From: Paramagnetospirillum marisnigri
GTDB taxonomy: Bacteria; Pseudomonadota; Alphaproteobacteria; Rhodospirillales; Magnetospirillaceae
DNA: 64,000 nucleotides
Assembly: GCF_001650715.1 (NCBI RefSeq)
Contig: NZ_LWQT01000077.1
Location: forward strand, 1-64,000
Direction of reading: 5' to 3'
This document shows, one piece after another, positions 1-7,828 of the stretch. Under the pieces are notes generated by a model. It was given only the letters and a program-made list of their open reading frames with translations, was not told the DNA's origin and searched no databases. Position 1 is the stretch's first letter, and each line of letters starts with the position of its first letter. The translations under genes and the position numbers were made by a program.

Positions 1-172
1 ATGTCTCTTCTTCGGCATGGAATGTCCCCTTCATGGTCAGTTGAATTATTACATTCAACCTGGAGCCATTCACGGGGGGAGGGTCAATGTCTCTTCTTCG
101 GCATGGAATGTCCCCTTCATGGTCAGTTGAATTATTACATTCAACCTGGAGCCATTCACGGGGGGAGGGTCA
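1..172. repeat. 86-bp tandem direct repeat, two copies
   Basis: Bases 1-86 and 87-172 are identical. The unit contains a small inverted repeat, GTTGAAT-6 nt-ATTCAAC, at 40-59 and again at 126-145. Because 86 is not a multiple of three, the two copies are read in different frames. The array touches the window edge, so more copies may lie upstream. It has no spacers and is not a CRISPR. The second copy ends just before the dGTPase homology starts, so it probably marks the rearrangement that cut that gene. Confidence 0.9.
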
Positions 173-174
173 CC

Positions 175-786
175 CTGACCTTCTTAATGGAGGCCGCTGA
201 TGACATTTGTTACAACATCATGGACCTTGAAGACGCCTATCTCGCGGGGGACATCGCCTTCGATCTGGTCATCGGTTTACTCGAAGAAATCGCTCCCAAG
301 TCGAATAAGGCCTATCCAGACCAAAGCGAATCAGAAATAGTATCAAGATACAGGGCTCTAGCGATCGGAGGGGCAATCTCGGCTTGCGTTGAGGCCTTCA
401 AAGATAACTACGCTGCTATTATGACAGGAGATTTCCAGACTTCCTTAGTAGAGGCGTCGAGCAAGGCGGGAGAAATTAACAACATAAATAAGATTGCAAA
501 GAGCCGAATTTTTACGGCCGCCCGAAAAACTGAGCTGGAGGTCTACGGTCGCAACGTAGTCTATCGTGCTCTTGACGGGCTCTTGCCTCTGCTGGACGAA
601 TTAAGTTTGGTCGGCTGGGATGCAAGCAAGCTAAGTTCCTATCATGTGCAGGTTGTAAGGGCGCTGAGATTCCCAACGGATTCCCTCACTAGCTCGTACG
701 ACGCCCTGCATTCGTTAACCGACTTTATTTCTGGGATGACCGATAGATATGCGGTGAAGGTCGCGGACATGCTCGGGAGGCCATAA
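175..786 (+). pseudogene. dgt: dGTPase C-terminal fragment (N-terminal HD region missing)
   Basis: From about base 175 the frame reads LTFLMEAADDICY followed by MDLEDA, the conserved motif of the second half of dGTP triphosphohydrolases (HD superfamily), and includes the last metal-site aspartate. The upstream part, with the H...HD metal ligands, is absent and is replaced in frame by the 86-bp repeat translated in two frames. An open frame does run from base 1, but its first 58 residues look like repeat-derived junk. The region is clearly lower in GC than its neighbours (about 42% over 301-360), which suggests transfer from elsewhere. It is most likely a broken gene. A real start upstream of the window cannot be excluded, but the repeat makes that unlikely. 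Confidence 0.7.
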
Positions 787-852
787 CGTAGGAGCCGAGG
801 CGTTGAGTACCATTCACCTGCGAAATGGAGACAGCGTCGGCTCCGAGATGCG

Positions 853-982
853 CGGAAATTCTCATCTTTTATGCAACCTCTTGCCGGAATTCTCATCTAA
901 TGCGGGGCGGGGACTTTGACTTATGCGGTGCGGTGAGCGATGGATGGCAATGAAGCTGGAGCGGGGATTCTCGTCTTATGCG
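853..982. repeat. four degenerate ~20-bp repeats resembling an IS21-type element end
   Basis: Related words occur at 853-875, 885-904, 907-927 and 962-982, all of the form CGG-A/G-ATTCTCATCT-TATGCG. Repeated short sites like these are typical of IS21-family ends, where the transposase binds. No transposase gene is present here. I read this as the remnant of an insertion sequence beside the truncated dGTPase. The family assignment rests on resemblance only. Confidence 0.5.
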
Positions 983-1007
983 CAAACCGACATAACGCCT
1001 CCCCCAT

Positions 1008-1034
1008 GGAGCGCGGGCGTCCCCGCCCGCTTTT
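1008..1034. repeat. GGAGCGC-type hairpin, possible terminator
   Basis: A 7-bp stem (GCGGGCG/CGCCCGC, 1013-1019 and 1024-1030) is followed by TTTT on the plus strand. The same word pattern recurs at 11278-11301 (inverted) and 11319-11340, so it belongs to a dispersed repeat family. It may also terminate transcription entering from the left. Confidence 0.55.
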
Positions 1035-1040
1035 CCTGCT

Positions 1041-3095
1041 CTAACGCAGCGATGCCTCGATATTGCCGCCATCGACGGTGACGGTGCAGGCGGTGACCTT
1101 GCCCGCCTTGGCCAGCCAGACGAAGGCGTCGGCCACGTCCTCGGCGGCGACCTCGCGGCCCAGCAGATTGCCCGCCATGTAGTCCTTTTCCGTCAGGCCG
1201 CGGGCCTTGGACCGGCTGGCGATCATCTCGGCGGTCAGCAGGCCCGAGCGGATGCGGTCAGCATTGACCGCGCAGGAGCGGATGCCGTCCTTGCCGTGAT
1301 CCAGGGCGTATTGCTTCATCAGGAACAGGGTGGCGGCCTTGGGCAGGCCGTAGGGGCCGAAATTCTTGCCCGGATTGACCGACTGCTTCGAGGCGTTGAA
1401 CAGCAGGGCGCCGCCGGTGCCCTGGGCGGTCATCACCCGCACCGCGTTCTGGGCGACGCTTTGATGGGCGAAGAAGTTCAGCTCGAACGAGTGCCGCAGC
1501 ACCTCGTCCGCCACCGTGCCCACCGTGCCCTGCCAGGCGGCGCCGGCATTGCTGACCACCACGTCGATCCCGCCGAAGCGCGTCACCACGGCGTCGAAGG
1601 CGGCCCGCACGCTGGCCGGGTCGGTGACGTCGCAGGCCAGGCCCAGGGCCTTGCCGCCGCAGGCCTTGGCCGCCGCCTTGGCGGCGTCGGGGTCGAGGTC
1701 GAGCACCGCCACCTCGGCGCCCTCCTTGGCCAGGGCCTTGGCGGTGGCGGCACCGATGCCGGAGCCGCCGCCGGTCACCACCGCCACCTGACGGGCCAGC
1801 GGCTTTTCCGCCCCCTTGCCCAGCTTGGCCTGTTCCAGCGACCAGTATTCCAGGTCGAACAGATGATCCTCGGACACCGGCTGGAAGCGGCCGATGGCCT
1901 CGGCGTCACTGACGCTTTCCACCGTATTGACGGCAATGTCGGCGGCGATGGCCGCATCCTTGGCCGAGGCGCCGATGCCGAACAGCCCCAGACCCGGCAC
2001 CAGGGCGACGCGGGGCATGGGGTCCAGCTCGGTCTTCTTGACGTCCTGGCGGGCGTTGTTGGCGGCGAAATAGGCGTGGTAGCGGGCGATGAAGCCGTCG
2101 ATGGCGGATTTGGCCGCCTCGGTCCATTCGGCCAGCTTGCCCGCCTCGGGGGCGGGCAGCACCACCGGCCAGTTCTTGGTGCGGATGGTGTGGTCGGGGG
2201 TGACCACGCCCTGCTGGGAATAGCGCGATACCTCGGCGCCGTTGACATAAGCGAGGATGGCGTCGGAGGCGCGGAAATCCATCACCCAGCGCTTGAAGTC
2301 GCCCTCGCCCCGGTCCATGGCCAGCAGGCCGCGCAGGATCGGCGCCACCTCGGCCAGCGGCGCCGGGGTCTGGGGCAGACCGGCGGCCGGGACCAGGGTC
2401 TTGCGCCCCTGCGTCAGGCGCGCCTCGGCGGCGGAGACATGGGTGATCATGCGCTCATAGGCGGTGCGGGCATCGTCGGCGAAGGTGAAGATGCCGTGCT
2501 TGAGCAGGATCAGGCCTTCCACCGTAGGGTCCTGCTCGAAGACCTCGGCCGCCTTCTTGGCCAGGGCGAAGCCGGGCATGATATAGGGGACATATCCCAT
2601 CTTCTTGCCGTAGACCTCGCGGGCCAGGGCCTCGCCGTCGGGCTGGTCCACCAGGGACAGCACAGCGGTGGAATGGGTGTGGTCGATGAATTTGTGGGGC
2701 AGGAAGGCGTGCAGCAGCGTCTCCACCGACGGATTCGGCGAGGACGAGGTCATCAGATTGCCGCGCTGGAAGTCCACCATGTCCTCGTCGGACAGTTTTT
2801 CCAGGCGGCGCAGGGTCAGGAGCGGCGCCAGCCGCACGGCGGGCAGACCGGCCGGCTCGATATCGCCCATGTCCCAGCCAGAGCCCTTGACGCACAGTAC
2901 CGGCACATCCTCGCCCAGCAGATCCTTCACCGTGGTCTTGCACGAGGTGTTGCCGCCGCCATGCAGCACCAGCTTGGGGTCGCCGCCCAGCAGCCGGGTG
3001 GTGTAGACGCGAAGGGCCAGATCGCGGTTGACGCCCTGGGTGGCGTATTTGGCGACGAAGGATTCGGCTTGCGTCTCGGACCACAGCGACTTCAT
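1041..3095 (-). CDS. bifunctional class II aldolase / short-chain dehydrogenase (RhaD-SDR type)
   Basis: This 684-residue protein has two enzyme halves. The N-terminal half is a class II aldolase with an HGGGNTS substrate loop near residue 45 and a metal-binding DHTHS motif near 135. The C-terminal half is a Rossmann-fold dehydrogenase with TGGGSGIG near 438 and a YxxxK active site (YGLPK) near 583. The length and order match the rhamnulose-1-phosphate aldolase/lactaldehyde dehydrogenase family, which cleaves a deoxy-sugar phosphate and oxidises the aldehyde. The true substrate cannot be read from sequence. A GAGG ribosome site lies 5 bases before the ATG. No other sugar-catabolic gene is adjacent. 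Confidence 0.85.
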   Translation of the reverse strand: MKSLWSETQAESFVAKYATQGVNRDLALRVYTTRLLGGDPKLVLHGGGNTSCKTTVKDLLGEDVPVLCVKGSGWDMGDIEPAGLPAVRLAPLLTLRRLEKLSDEDMVDFQRGNLMTSSSPNPSVETLLHAFLPHKFIDHTHSTAVLSLVDQPDGEALAREVYGKKMGYVPYIMPGFALAKKAAEVFEQDPTVEGLILLKHGIFTFADDARTAYERMITHVSAAEARLTQGRKTLVPAAGLPQTPAPLAEVAPILRGLLAMDRGEGDFKRWVMDFRASDAILAYVNGAEVSRYSQQGVVTPDHTIRTKNWPVVLPAPEAGKLAEWTEAAKSAIDGFIARYHAYFAANNARQDVKKTELDPMPRVALVPGLGLFGIGASAKDAAIAADIAVNTVESVSDAEAIGRFQPVSEDHLFDLEYWSLEQAKLGKGAEKPLARQVAVVTGGGSGIGAATAKALAKEGAEVAVLDLDPDAAKAAAKACGGKALGLACDVTDPASVRAAFDAVVTRFGGIDVVVSNAGAAWQGTVGTVADEVLRHSFELNFFAHQSVAQNAVRVMTAQGTGGALLFNASKQSVNPGKNFGPYGLPKAATLFLMKQYALDHGKDGIRSCAVNADRIRSGLLTAEMIASRSKARGLTEKDYMAGNLLGREVAAEDVADAFVWLAKAGKVTACTVTVDGGNIEASLR

Positions 3096-3220
3096 GGCGA
3101 CCTCGAAAGGATGTGGGGCGGGGCATTCATAGCCGGGTTTTTCGGCGCTGTCACGGCCGCGAGGGTTCGACAGGGGCCGTTATCTGTCCTATGTACTAGG
3201 TGATCGACAAGGGGAAGCCG

Positions 3221-5017
3221 ATGCTCGAGTCCATGAACGTCTCCATCCTGATCGTTTCGGGATTGGTGGCGTTGTCCATCTTTTCCAGCCTGCTCAGCTT
3301 CCGCATCGGGGCGCCGCTGCTGCTGGTGTTCCTCTGCGTCGGCCTGGTGGCGGGCGAGGACGGGCTGGGCGGGCTGCATTTCGACGATGTCCAGGCGGCC
3401 TATCTGATCGGCAGCGTCGCCCTGGCCGTCATCTTGTTCGATTCCGGCTTCCACACCAGCGTCAAGGCCTTCCGTGCCGCCGCCTGGCCCGCCATCTCCA
3501 TGGCGACACTGGGGGTGGTGGTGACCACATCGGTGGTGGCCGTCCCGGTGCATTACCTGATGGGCTTCGGCTGGCTGGAATCGGCGCTGATGGGCTCCAT
3601 CCTCGCCTCCACCGACGCGGCCGCCGTATTCTTCCTGCTGCGCGTCGGCGGCATCCATGTGCGTGACCGCGTGCGATCCACCCTGGAAGTGGAATCGGGC
3701 AGCAATGATCCCATGGCCATCTTCCTGACCCTGGCCCTGGTGGGGCTGCTGGCCTCGGGGGCCAAGGCCTCGCCGCTGATGGTGCTGGCCGATCTGGTCA
3801 TGGAATTCGCCGTCGGTGCGGCGGTGGGCATGGCGGGCGGCGCGCTGATCGTGCTGGCCCTCAATCGCATGGGATTCGAGCGCGGACTGCAGCCCCTGGC
3901 CGCCATCTCGCTGGCCATGGTGGTGTTCGCGGTGGCGGGCGTGCTGCATGGCAGCGGCTTCCTCGCCGTCTATATCGCCGGACTGGTGGCGGGCAATGCC
4001 CAGATCAACGCGCCCGAGACCATGCGCCGCTTCCAGGACGGCCTGACCTGGCTGGCCCAGATCGTCATGTTCCTGACCTTGGGACTGCTGGCGACGCCAT
4101 CGGAGTTCCCCGCCTTCGCCCCCGCCGCCCTGGCGGTGTCGGGGGTGCTGATCTTCGTGGCGCGGCCGCTGGCGGCGTGGCTTTGCCTGCTGCCCTTCGG
4201 CTTCAAGCGCAACGAGACCGCCTTCGTCGCCTGGGTGGGCTTGCGCGGCTCGGTCTCGGTCCTGCTGTCCATCGTCCCCATGATGATGGGGCTGGCCCAT
4301 GGCCGCGATTATTTCATCCTGGCCTTCCTGGTGGTGCTGGTCAGCCTGGGGCTGCAGGGCTGGACCATCGGCGTGGTCGCCCGCTTCCTCGGCCAGATCG
4401 TGCCCAAGCGCATCGGCCCGGTGGAACGCATGGAGCTGGAAATCCCCGGCGCCCGGCACGAATTGGTGGCCTATCGCATCGTCGCCGATTCCCTGGTGGC
4501 GCGCGGCCATCGCCTGCCGCGCTGGGCCGAACCGTCGCTGGTGGTGCGCGACAGCCGGTCCTACAGCGCCTTCGCCGCCGGGCAGTTGCAGCCGGGCGAC
4601 ACCGCCTATCTGTTCGCCCGGCCCGAGCGGGTGCCGCATCTCGACCGGCTGTTCGCCAGCGCCGCCCCGGCGGCCGAGGCCGACCGCCGCTTTTTCGGCG
4701 ACTTCGCCCTGGCGCCGGGCATCCATATGAAGGAATTGGCCATATCCTACGGCCTGCCGGTCCCGGCCATGGATTTCGACATGAGCATCGCCCATTGGGT
4801 AATCCGCGAGCTTGGGCATGCCCCCGGTATCGGCGACCGGGTGACGCTGGGCGAGGTGGAACTGATCGTGCGCGGCCTGGACTGGGATGACAGCATTTCG
4901 GAAATCGGCCTGGCGGTGGAGCCCACCGCCGTCGACGCGCCCAAGCTGCCGGTGTTCCAGACCCGCACCGAGTTGAAAGCCATGATGAAACGCTGGCTCA
5001 AGAAGGGAGTGACCTGA
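3221..5017 (+). CDS. nhaP2: K+/H+ antiporter, CPA1 family (NhaP2/CvrA type)
   Basis: This is a 598-residue inner-membrane protein. About 12-13 hydrophobic segments fill residues 1-400, and the glycine-rich conserved stretch with STDAAAVFFLL is typical of the sodium/proton exchanger core. After about residue 405 a soluble tail follows, containing a TrkA_C-like ligand domain and a further C-terminal domain, as in the K+/H+ antiporter NhaP2/CvrA. An upstream in-frame GTG at 3200 is possible. I prefer the ATG at 3221 because it is preceded by AAGGGGA. The stop overlaps the start of the rhodanese gene by one base, so the two are probably co-transcribed. Confidence 0.88.
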   Translation: MLESMNVSILIVSGLVALSIFSSLLSFRIGAPLLLVFLCVGLVAGEDGLGGLHFDDVQAAYLIGSVALAVILFDSGFHTSVKAFRAAAWPAISMATLGVVVTTSVVAVPVHYLMGFGWLESALMGSILASTDAAAVFFLLRVGGIHVRDRVRSTLEVESGSNDPMAIFLTLALVGLLASGAKASPLMVLADLVMEFAVGAAVGMAGGALIVLALNRMGFERGLQPLAAISLAMVVFAVAGVLHGSGFLAVYIAGLVAGNAQINAPETMRRFQDGLTWLAQIVMFLTLGLLATPSEFPAFAPAALAVSGVLIFVARPLAAWLCLLPFGFKRNETAFVAWVGLRGSVSVLLSIVPMMMGLAHGRDYFILAFLVVLVSLGLQGWTIGVVARFLGQIVPKRIGPVERMELEIPGARHELVAYRIVADSLVARGHRLPRWAEPSLVVRDSRSYSAFAAGQLQPGDTAYLFARPERVPHLDRLFASAAPAAEADRRFFGDFALAPGIHMKELAISYGLPVPAMDFDMSIAHWVIRELGHAPGIGDRVTLGEVELIVRGLDWDDSISEIGLAVEPTAVDAPKLPVFQTRTELKAMMKRWLKKGVT

Positions 5018-5427
5018 TGGCCCTGGTAAAAACCCATCGCCAATTGATCGATGAGGCCAACGCGGTGGTCGAGACCATTCCCACCGCCGCCGCCATCGCC
5101 CTGCATGGCGATCCCGAGGTGGTGTTCGTGGATTTGCGCGACCCGCGCGAGCTGGAACGCGAAGGCGTGATTCCCGGCGCCTTCCACGCGCCGCGCGGCA
5201 TGCTGGAATTCTGGATCGACCCCACCAGCCCCTATTTCAAGGAGGTGTTCGGGTCGGGCAAGCGCTTCGTGTTCTATTGCCAGTCGGCCTGGCGTTCGGC
5301 CCTGGCCACCAAGGCGGTGCAGGAGATGGGCCTCGCCCCCGTCGCCCATGTGGAAGGCGGCTTCCGCGCCTGGAAGGACGCCGGTGGCCCGGTGGGCGAC
5401 AAGCCCAGCCGCGAGCATAAGGGCTGA
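5017..5427 (+). CDS. single-domain rhodanese-like sulfurtransferase
   Basis: This 136-residue protein has one rhodanese domain. FVDLRDPRELEREGVIPGA is the family's entry motif, and the active-site loop starts with Cys88 in CQSAWRS, so catalysis is plausible. Such small rhodaneses carry sulfane sulfur to various acceptors; the partner here is unknown. The start codon shares a base with the stop of the antiporter gene (TGATG), which indicates translational coupling. Confidence 0.85.
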   Translation: MALVKTHRQLIDEANAVVETIPTAAAIALHGDPEVVFVDLRDPRELEREGVIPGAFHAPRGMLEFWIDPTSPYFKEVFGSGKRFVFYCQSAWRSALATKAVQEMGLAPVAHVEGGFRAWKDAGGPVGDKPSREHKG

Positions 5428-5431
5428 GGGC

Positions 5432-6022
5432 CTACCGCCAGCCCACGTCCCGGGCCAGGGCTTCCAGCACCTCGGACGAGGCTTCCCATTCCTCGGGCGG
5501 CGGCGCGCCGTCATGGCGGGCGGAATCGCGGGCGGTGGCGATGGTTTCGGCCAGGGGCGCCAGCCCCACGGCGGCACGCCGGGCATCCACCGTTTCCGGC
5601 TCCTCCACCGCCAAGGGCGTCAGCACCCCGTCCTGCCAGTCCAGTTGCGTGCCGTAGCGCTGGGGGCGGCCTTCCAGGGCGCGGATCCGATCCTCCAGCA
5701 TGGCGGCCTGACGCGGAGGCACCTCGCCCCGGTTGGCGGCGCCCTTGAGCAGACCCAGGCAACGCCGCATGAAGCTGGGCCGCGATACCGCGTGCATGGC
5801 GATCAGCCAGGCGGCCTCGGCGCCATCCTCGCCGGCGGCGTCGGGAGTGGGCCAGCCCTCGTCGTCGATGATCAGTTCCAACTCGCGGGCATTGGCCTCG
5901 TGCAGGCGGCGCAGCGCCGGGGCATAGCCGCCCACCGGCTCTCCCGACTGGGCCAGTTCGGCCCGCAGGGAGAGCTCGGCGTCCTTCAGCGTCAGCAGAC
6001 GGTGACGGAACGGCTTGACCAC
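5432..6022 (-). CDS. DUF6624-like protein of unknown function
   Basis: This 196-residue soluble protein is rich in Ala, Arg and Glu. It looks like DUF6624, a family without known function. It starts at a GTG preceded by GGAG about 10 bases upstream. It lies 13 bp downstream of the methylsuccinyl-CoA dehydrogenase gene on the same strand, so it is probably the last gene of that transcript. Nothing in the sequence ties it to the ethylmalonyl-CoA pathway except this position. Confidence 0.65.
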   Translation of the reverse strand: MVKPFRHRLLTLKDAELSLRAELAQSGEPVGGYAPALRRLHEANARELELIIDDEGWPTPDAAGEDGAEAAWLIAMHAVSRPSFMRRCLGLLKGAANRGEVPPRQAAMLEDRIRALEGRPQRYGTQLDWQDGVLTPLAVEEPETVDARRAAVGLAPLAETIATARDSARHDGAPPPEEWEASSEVLEALARDVGWR

Positions 6023-6035
6023 CGCGAGGGGGCTC

Positions 6036-7697
6036 CTAGCCGCGCGCCCCGCTCAGCAGGCCACGGGCGATGACCTGGGCCTGGATTTCCGCCGCGCCCT
6101 CGAAGATGTTGAGGATGCGGGCGTCGCACAGCACGCGCGAGATGGGGTATTCCTCGGCATAGCCGTTGCCGCCATGGACCTGCAGGGCGTTATCGGCATT
6201 GGCCCAGGCGACGCGCGCCGCCAGCAGCTTGGCCATGCCCGCCTCGATGTCACAGCGATGGCCCTCGTCCTTCTCGCGCGCCGAGAAATAGGTGAGCTGG
6301 CGGGCGATCATGGTTTCCACCGCCATCCAGGCGATCTTGCCGCCGACGCGGGGGAACTCGTAGATGGGCTTGCCGAACTGGACGCGGTCATTGGCGTATT
6401 TCAGGCCGGTCTCCATGGCGCATTGGGCGACGCCCACGGCGCGGGCGGCGGTCTGGATGCGGGCCGATTCGAAGGTTTCCATCAGTTGCTTGAAGCCCTG
6501 GCCCTCGACGCCGCCCAGCAGATTGGCGGCCGGGACCTTGAAGCCGTCGAAGCCCAGCTCGTATTCCTTCATGCCGCGATAGCCGAGAACCTTGATCTCG
6601 CCGCCGGTCATGCCCTCGGCCGGGAAGGGATTATCCTCGGTGCCGCGCGGCTTGGGCGCCAGCATCATGGACAGGCCCTTCCAATCCTTGGTGGCGGGAT
6701 CGGTGCGCACCAGCAGGGTCATGACGTCGGTGCGCGCCGCATGGGTGATCCAGGTCTTGTTGCCGGTCACCACATAGGAGTCGCCGTCCTTGACGGCGCG
6801 GGTGCGAAGCGAGCCGAGGTCGGAGCCGGTATTGGGCTCGGTGAACACGGCGGTGGGCAGAATCTCGCCGGTGGCGATCTTGGGCAGCCATTCCTGCTTC
6901 TGCTCCTCGGTGCCGCCGAGGCGGATCAGCTCGCCCGCGATCTCGGAACGGGTGCCGAGCGAGCCGACGCCGATATAGCCGCGCGACAGTTCCTCGGTGA
7001 CCACGCACATGGACATCTTGCCCAGGCCGAGGCCGCCGTATTCCTCGGGCAGGGTCAGGCCGAACACGCCCATCTCGGCAACATGGTCCACCACCTCAAT
7101 GGGGATCAGTTCATCCTTGAGGTGCCATTCATGGGCATGGGGGATGACCTCGTTCTCGGCGAAGCTGCGGAACTGATCGCGGATCAGCACCAGGGTCTCG
7201 TCCTCCAGGCCCGAATCGCCGAAATGATGGCCGTCGCGGACCAGTTCGGCGATGCGGGTGCGCACCGCCGCGGTGCAGCCGCCATGCATCAGCGCCGAGG
7301 TCTCGGCCGAGGTGTGGGCGTGGCGGGTGGGAGAATCCAGGCCCAGATCGGCGGGGCGGATGATCTCGCCCTGGCTCATGGGAATGCCGCCATGGATCTG
7401 ACAGAGATATTCGCCATAGGCCGCCTGGAGCATCAGGGTCTCCAGCTCGCCCAGCTTGCCCGCCGCCTCCAGCCGCTTGGCCCAGCCCAGCATCTGCTCC
7501 AGCGCCGCCACATAGGTCGCCAGCCAGGCATAGCCGTGGGCGGCGGTCTGGTTGGCCTCGAACAGGGCGCTGTCGATCTTGCCGCCCTTGCTGACCATGG
7601 CGGTCACGGAGTCCTTGGCGACAAGGCGCAGCTTGTCCACCACGGCCAGGGCCTTTTCACAGGTGGGGATCAGGTCGGGAAGCAGGATGGCGGTCAT
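6036..7697 (-). CDS. mcd: (2S)-methylsuccinyl-CoA dehydrogenase
   Basis: This 553-residue flavoprotein is an acyl-CoA dehydrogenase with an extra N-terminal region of about 150 residues, the size and layout of methylsuccinyl-CoA dehydrogenase (about 550 residues) rather than a normal acyl-CoA dehydrogenase (about 380). The C-terminal part has the expected FAD and substrate motifs, for example QVHGGNGYAEEYPISR. It oxidises methylsuccinyl-CoA to mesaconyl-CoA in the ethylmalonyl-CoA pathway. The neighbours ccr and ecm encode the two preceding key steps, which strongly supports the call. Confidence 0.88.
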   Translation of the reverse strand: MTAILLPDLIPTCEKALAVVDKLRLVAKDSVTAMVSKGGKIDSALFEANQTAAHGYAWLATYVAALEQMLGWAKRLEAAGKLGELETLMLQAAYGEYLCQIHGGIPMSQGEIIRPADLGLDSPTRHAHTSAETSALMHGGCTAAVRTRIAELVRDGHHFGDSGLEDETLVLIRDQFRSFAENEVIPHAHEWHLKDELIPIEVVDHVAEMGVFGLTLPEEYGGLGLGKMSMCVVTEELSRGYIGVGSLGTRSEIAGELIRLGGTEEQKQEWLPKIATGEILPTAVFTEPNTGSDLGSLRTRAVKDGDSYVVTGNKTWITHAARTDVMTLLVRTDPATKDWKGLSMMLAPKPRGTEDNPFPAEGMTGGEIKVLGYRGMKEYELGFDGFKVPAANLLGGVEGQGFKQLMETFESARIQTAARAVGVAQCAMETGLKYANDRVQFGKPIYEFPRVGGKIAWMAVETMIARQLTYFSAREKDEGHRCDIEAGMAKLLAARVAWANADNALQVHGGNGYAEEYPISRVLCDARILNIFEGAAEIQAQVIARGLLSGARG

Positions 7698-7740
7698 GGG
7701 CGGCGTCCTTACCTAAAGAAAAATGGGCCCGGCACGAGGA

Positions 7741-7805
7741 TGCCCGGATCAAGTCCGGGCATGACGATACTCTTGTTTCGTCATTGCCGGGCATGACCCG
7801 GCAAT
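7741..7805. repeat. pair of REP-like GC palindromes
   Basis: Two hairpins lie between ccr and mcd: TGCCCGGA-5 nt-TCCGGGCA (7741-7761) and ATTGCCGGG-5 nt-CCCGGCAAT (7783-7805). Similar paired palindromes occur at 53832-53919 and 59442-59523, so this is a dispersed family. They could weaken read-through from ccr into mcd. Confidence 0.8.
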
Positions 7806-7828
7806 CCATCGGCCGTTCAACGGGCGTC

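Noticed and set aside
1-172. CRISPR array
   Set aside because: There are only two identical 86-bp units back to back, with no spacers and no cas gene.
642-896. 84-residue minus-strand frame
   Set aside because: It overlaps the end of the dGTPase fragment and the insertion-sequence-like repeats, with no ribosome site or known motif.
1296-3203. 635-codon open frame antisense to the aldolase/dehydrogenase gene
   Set aside because: It is a shadow caused by high GC: it is rich in Gly, His and Gln, and the opposite strand has clear family motifs.
3092-4819. 575-codon frame antisense to the antiporter gene
   Set aside because: Composition is dominated by His, Gln and Gly with no domain, and the plus-strand antiporter is unmistakable.
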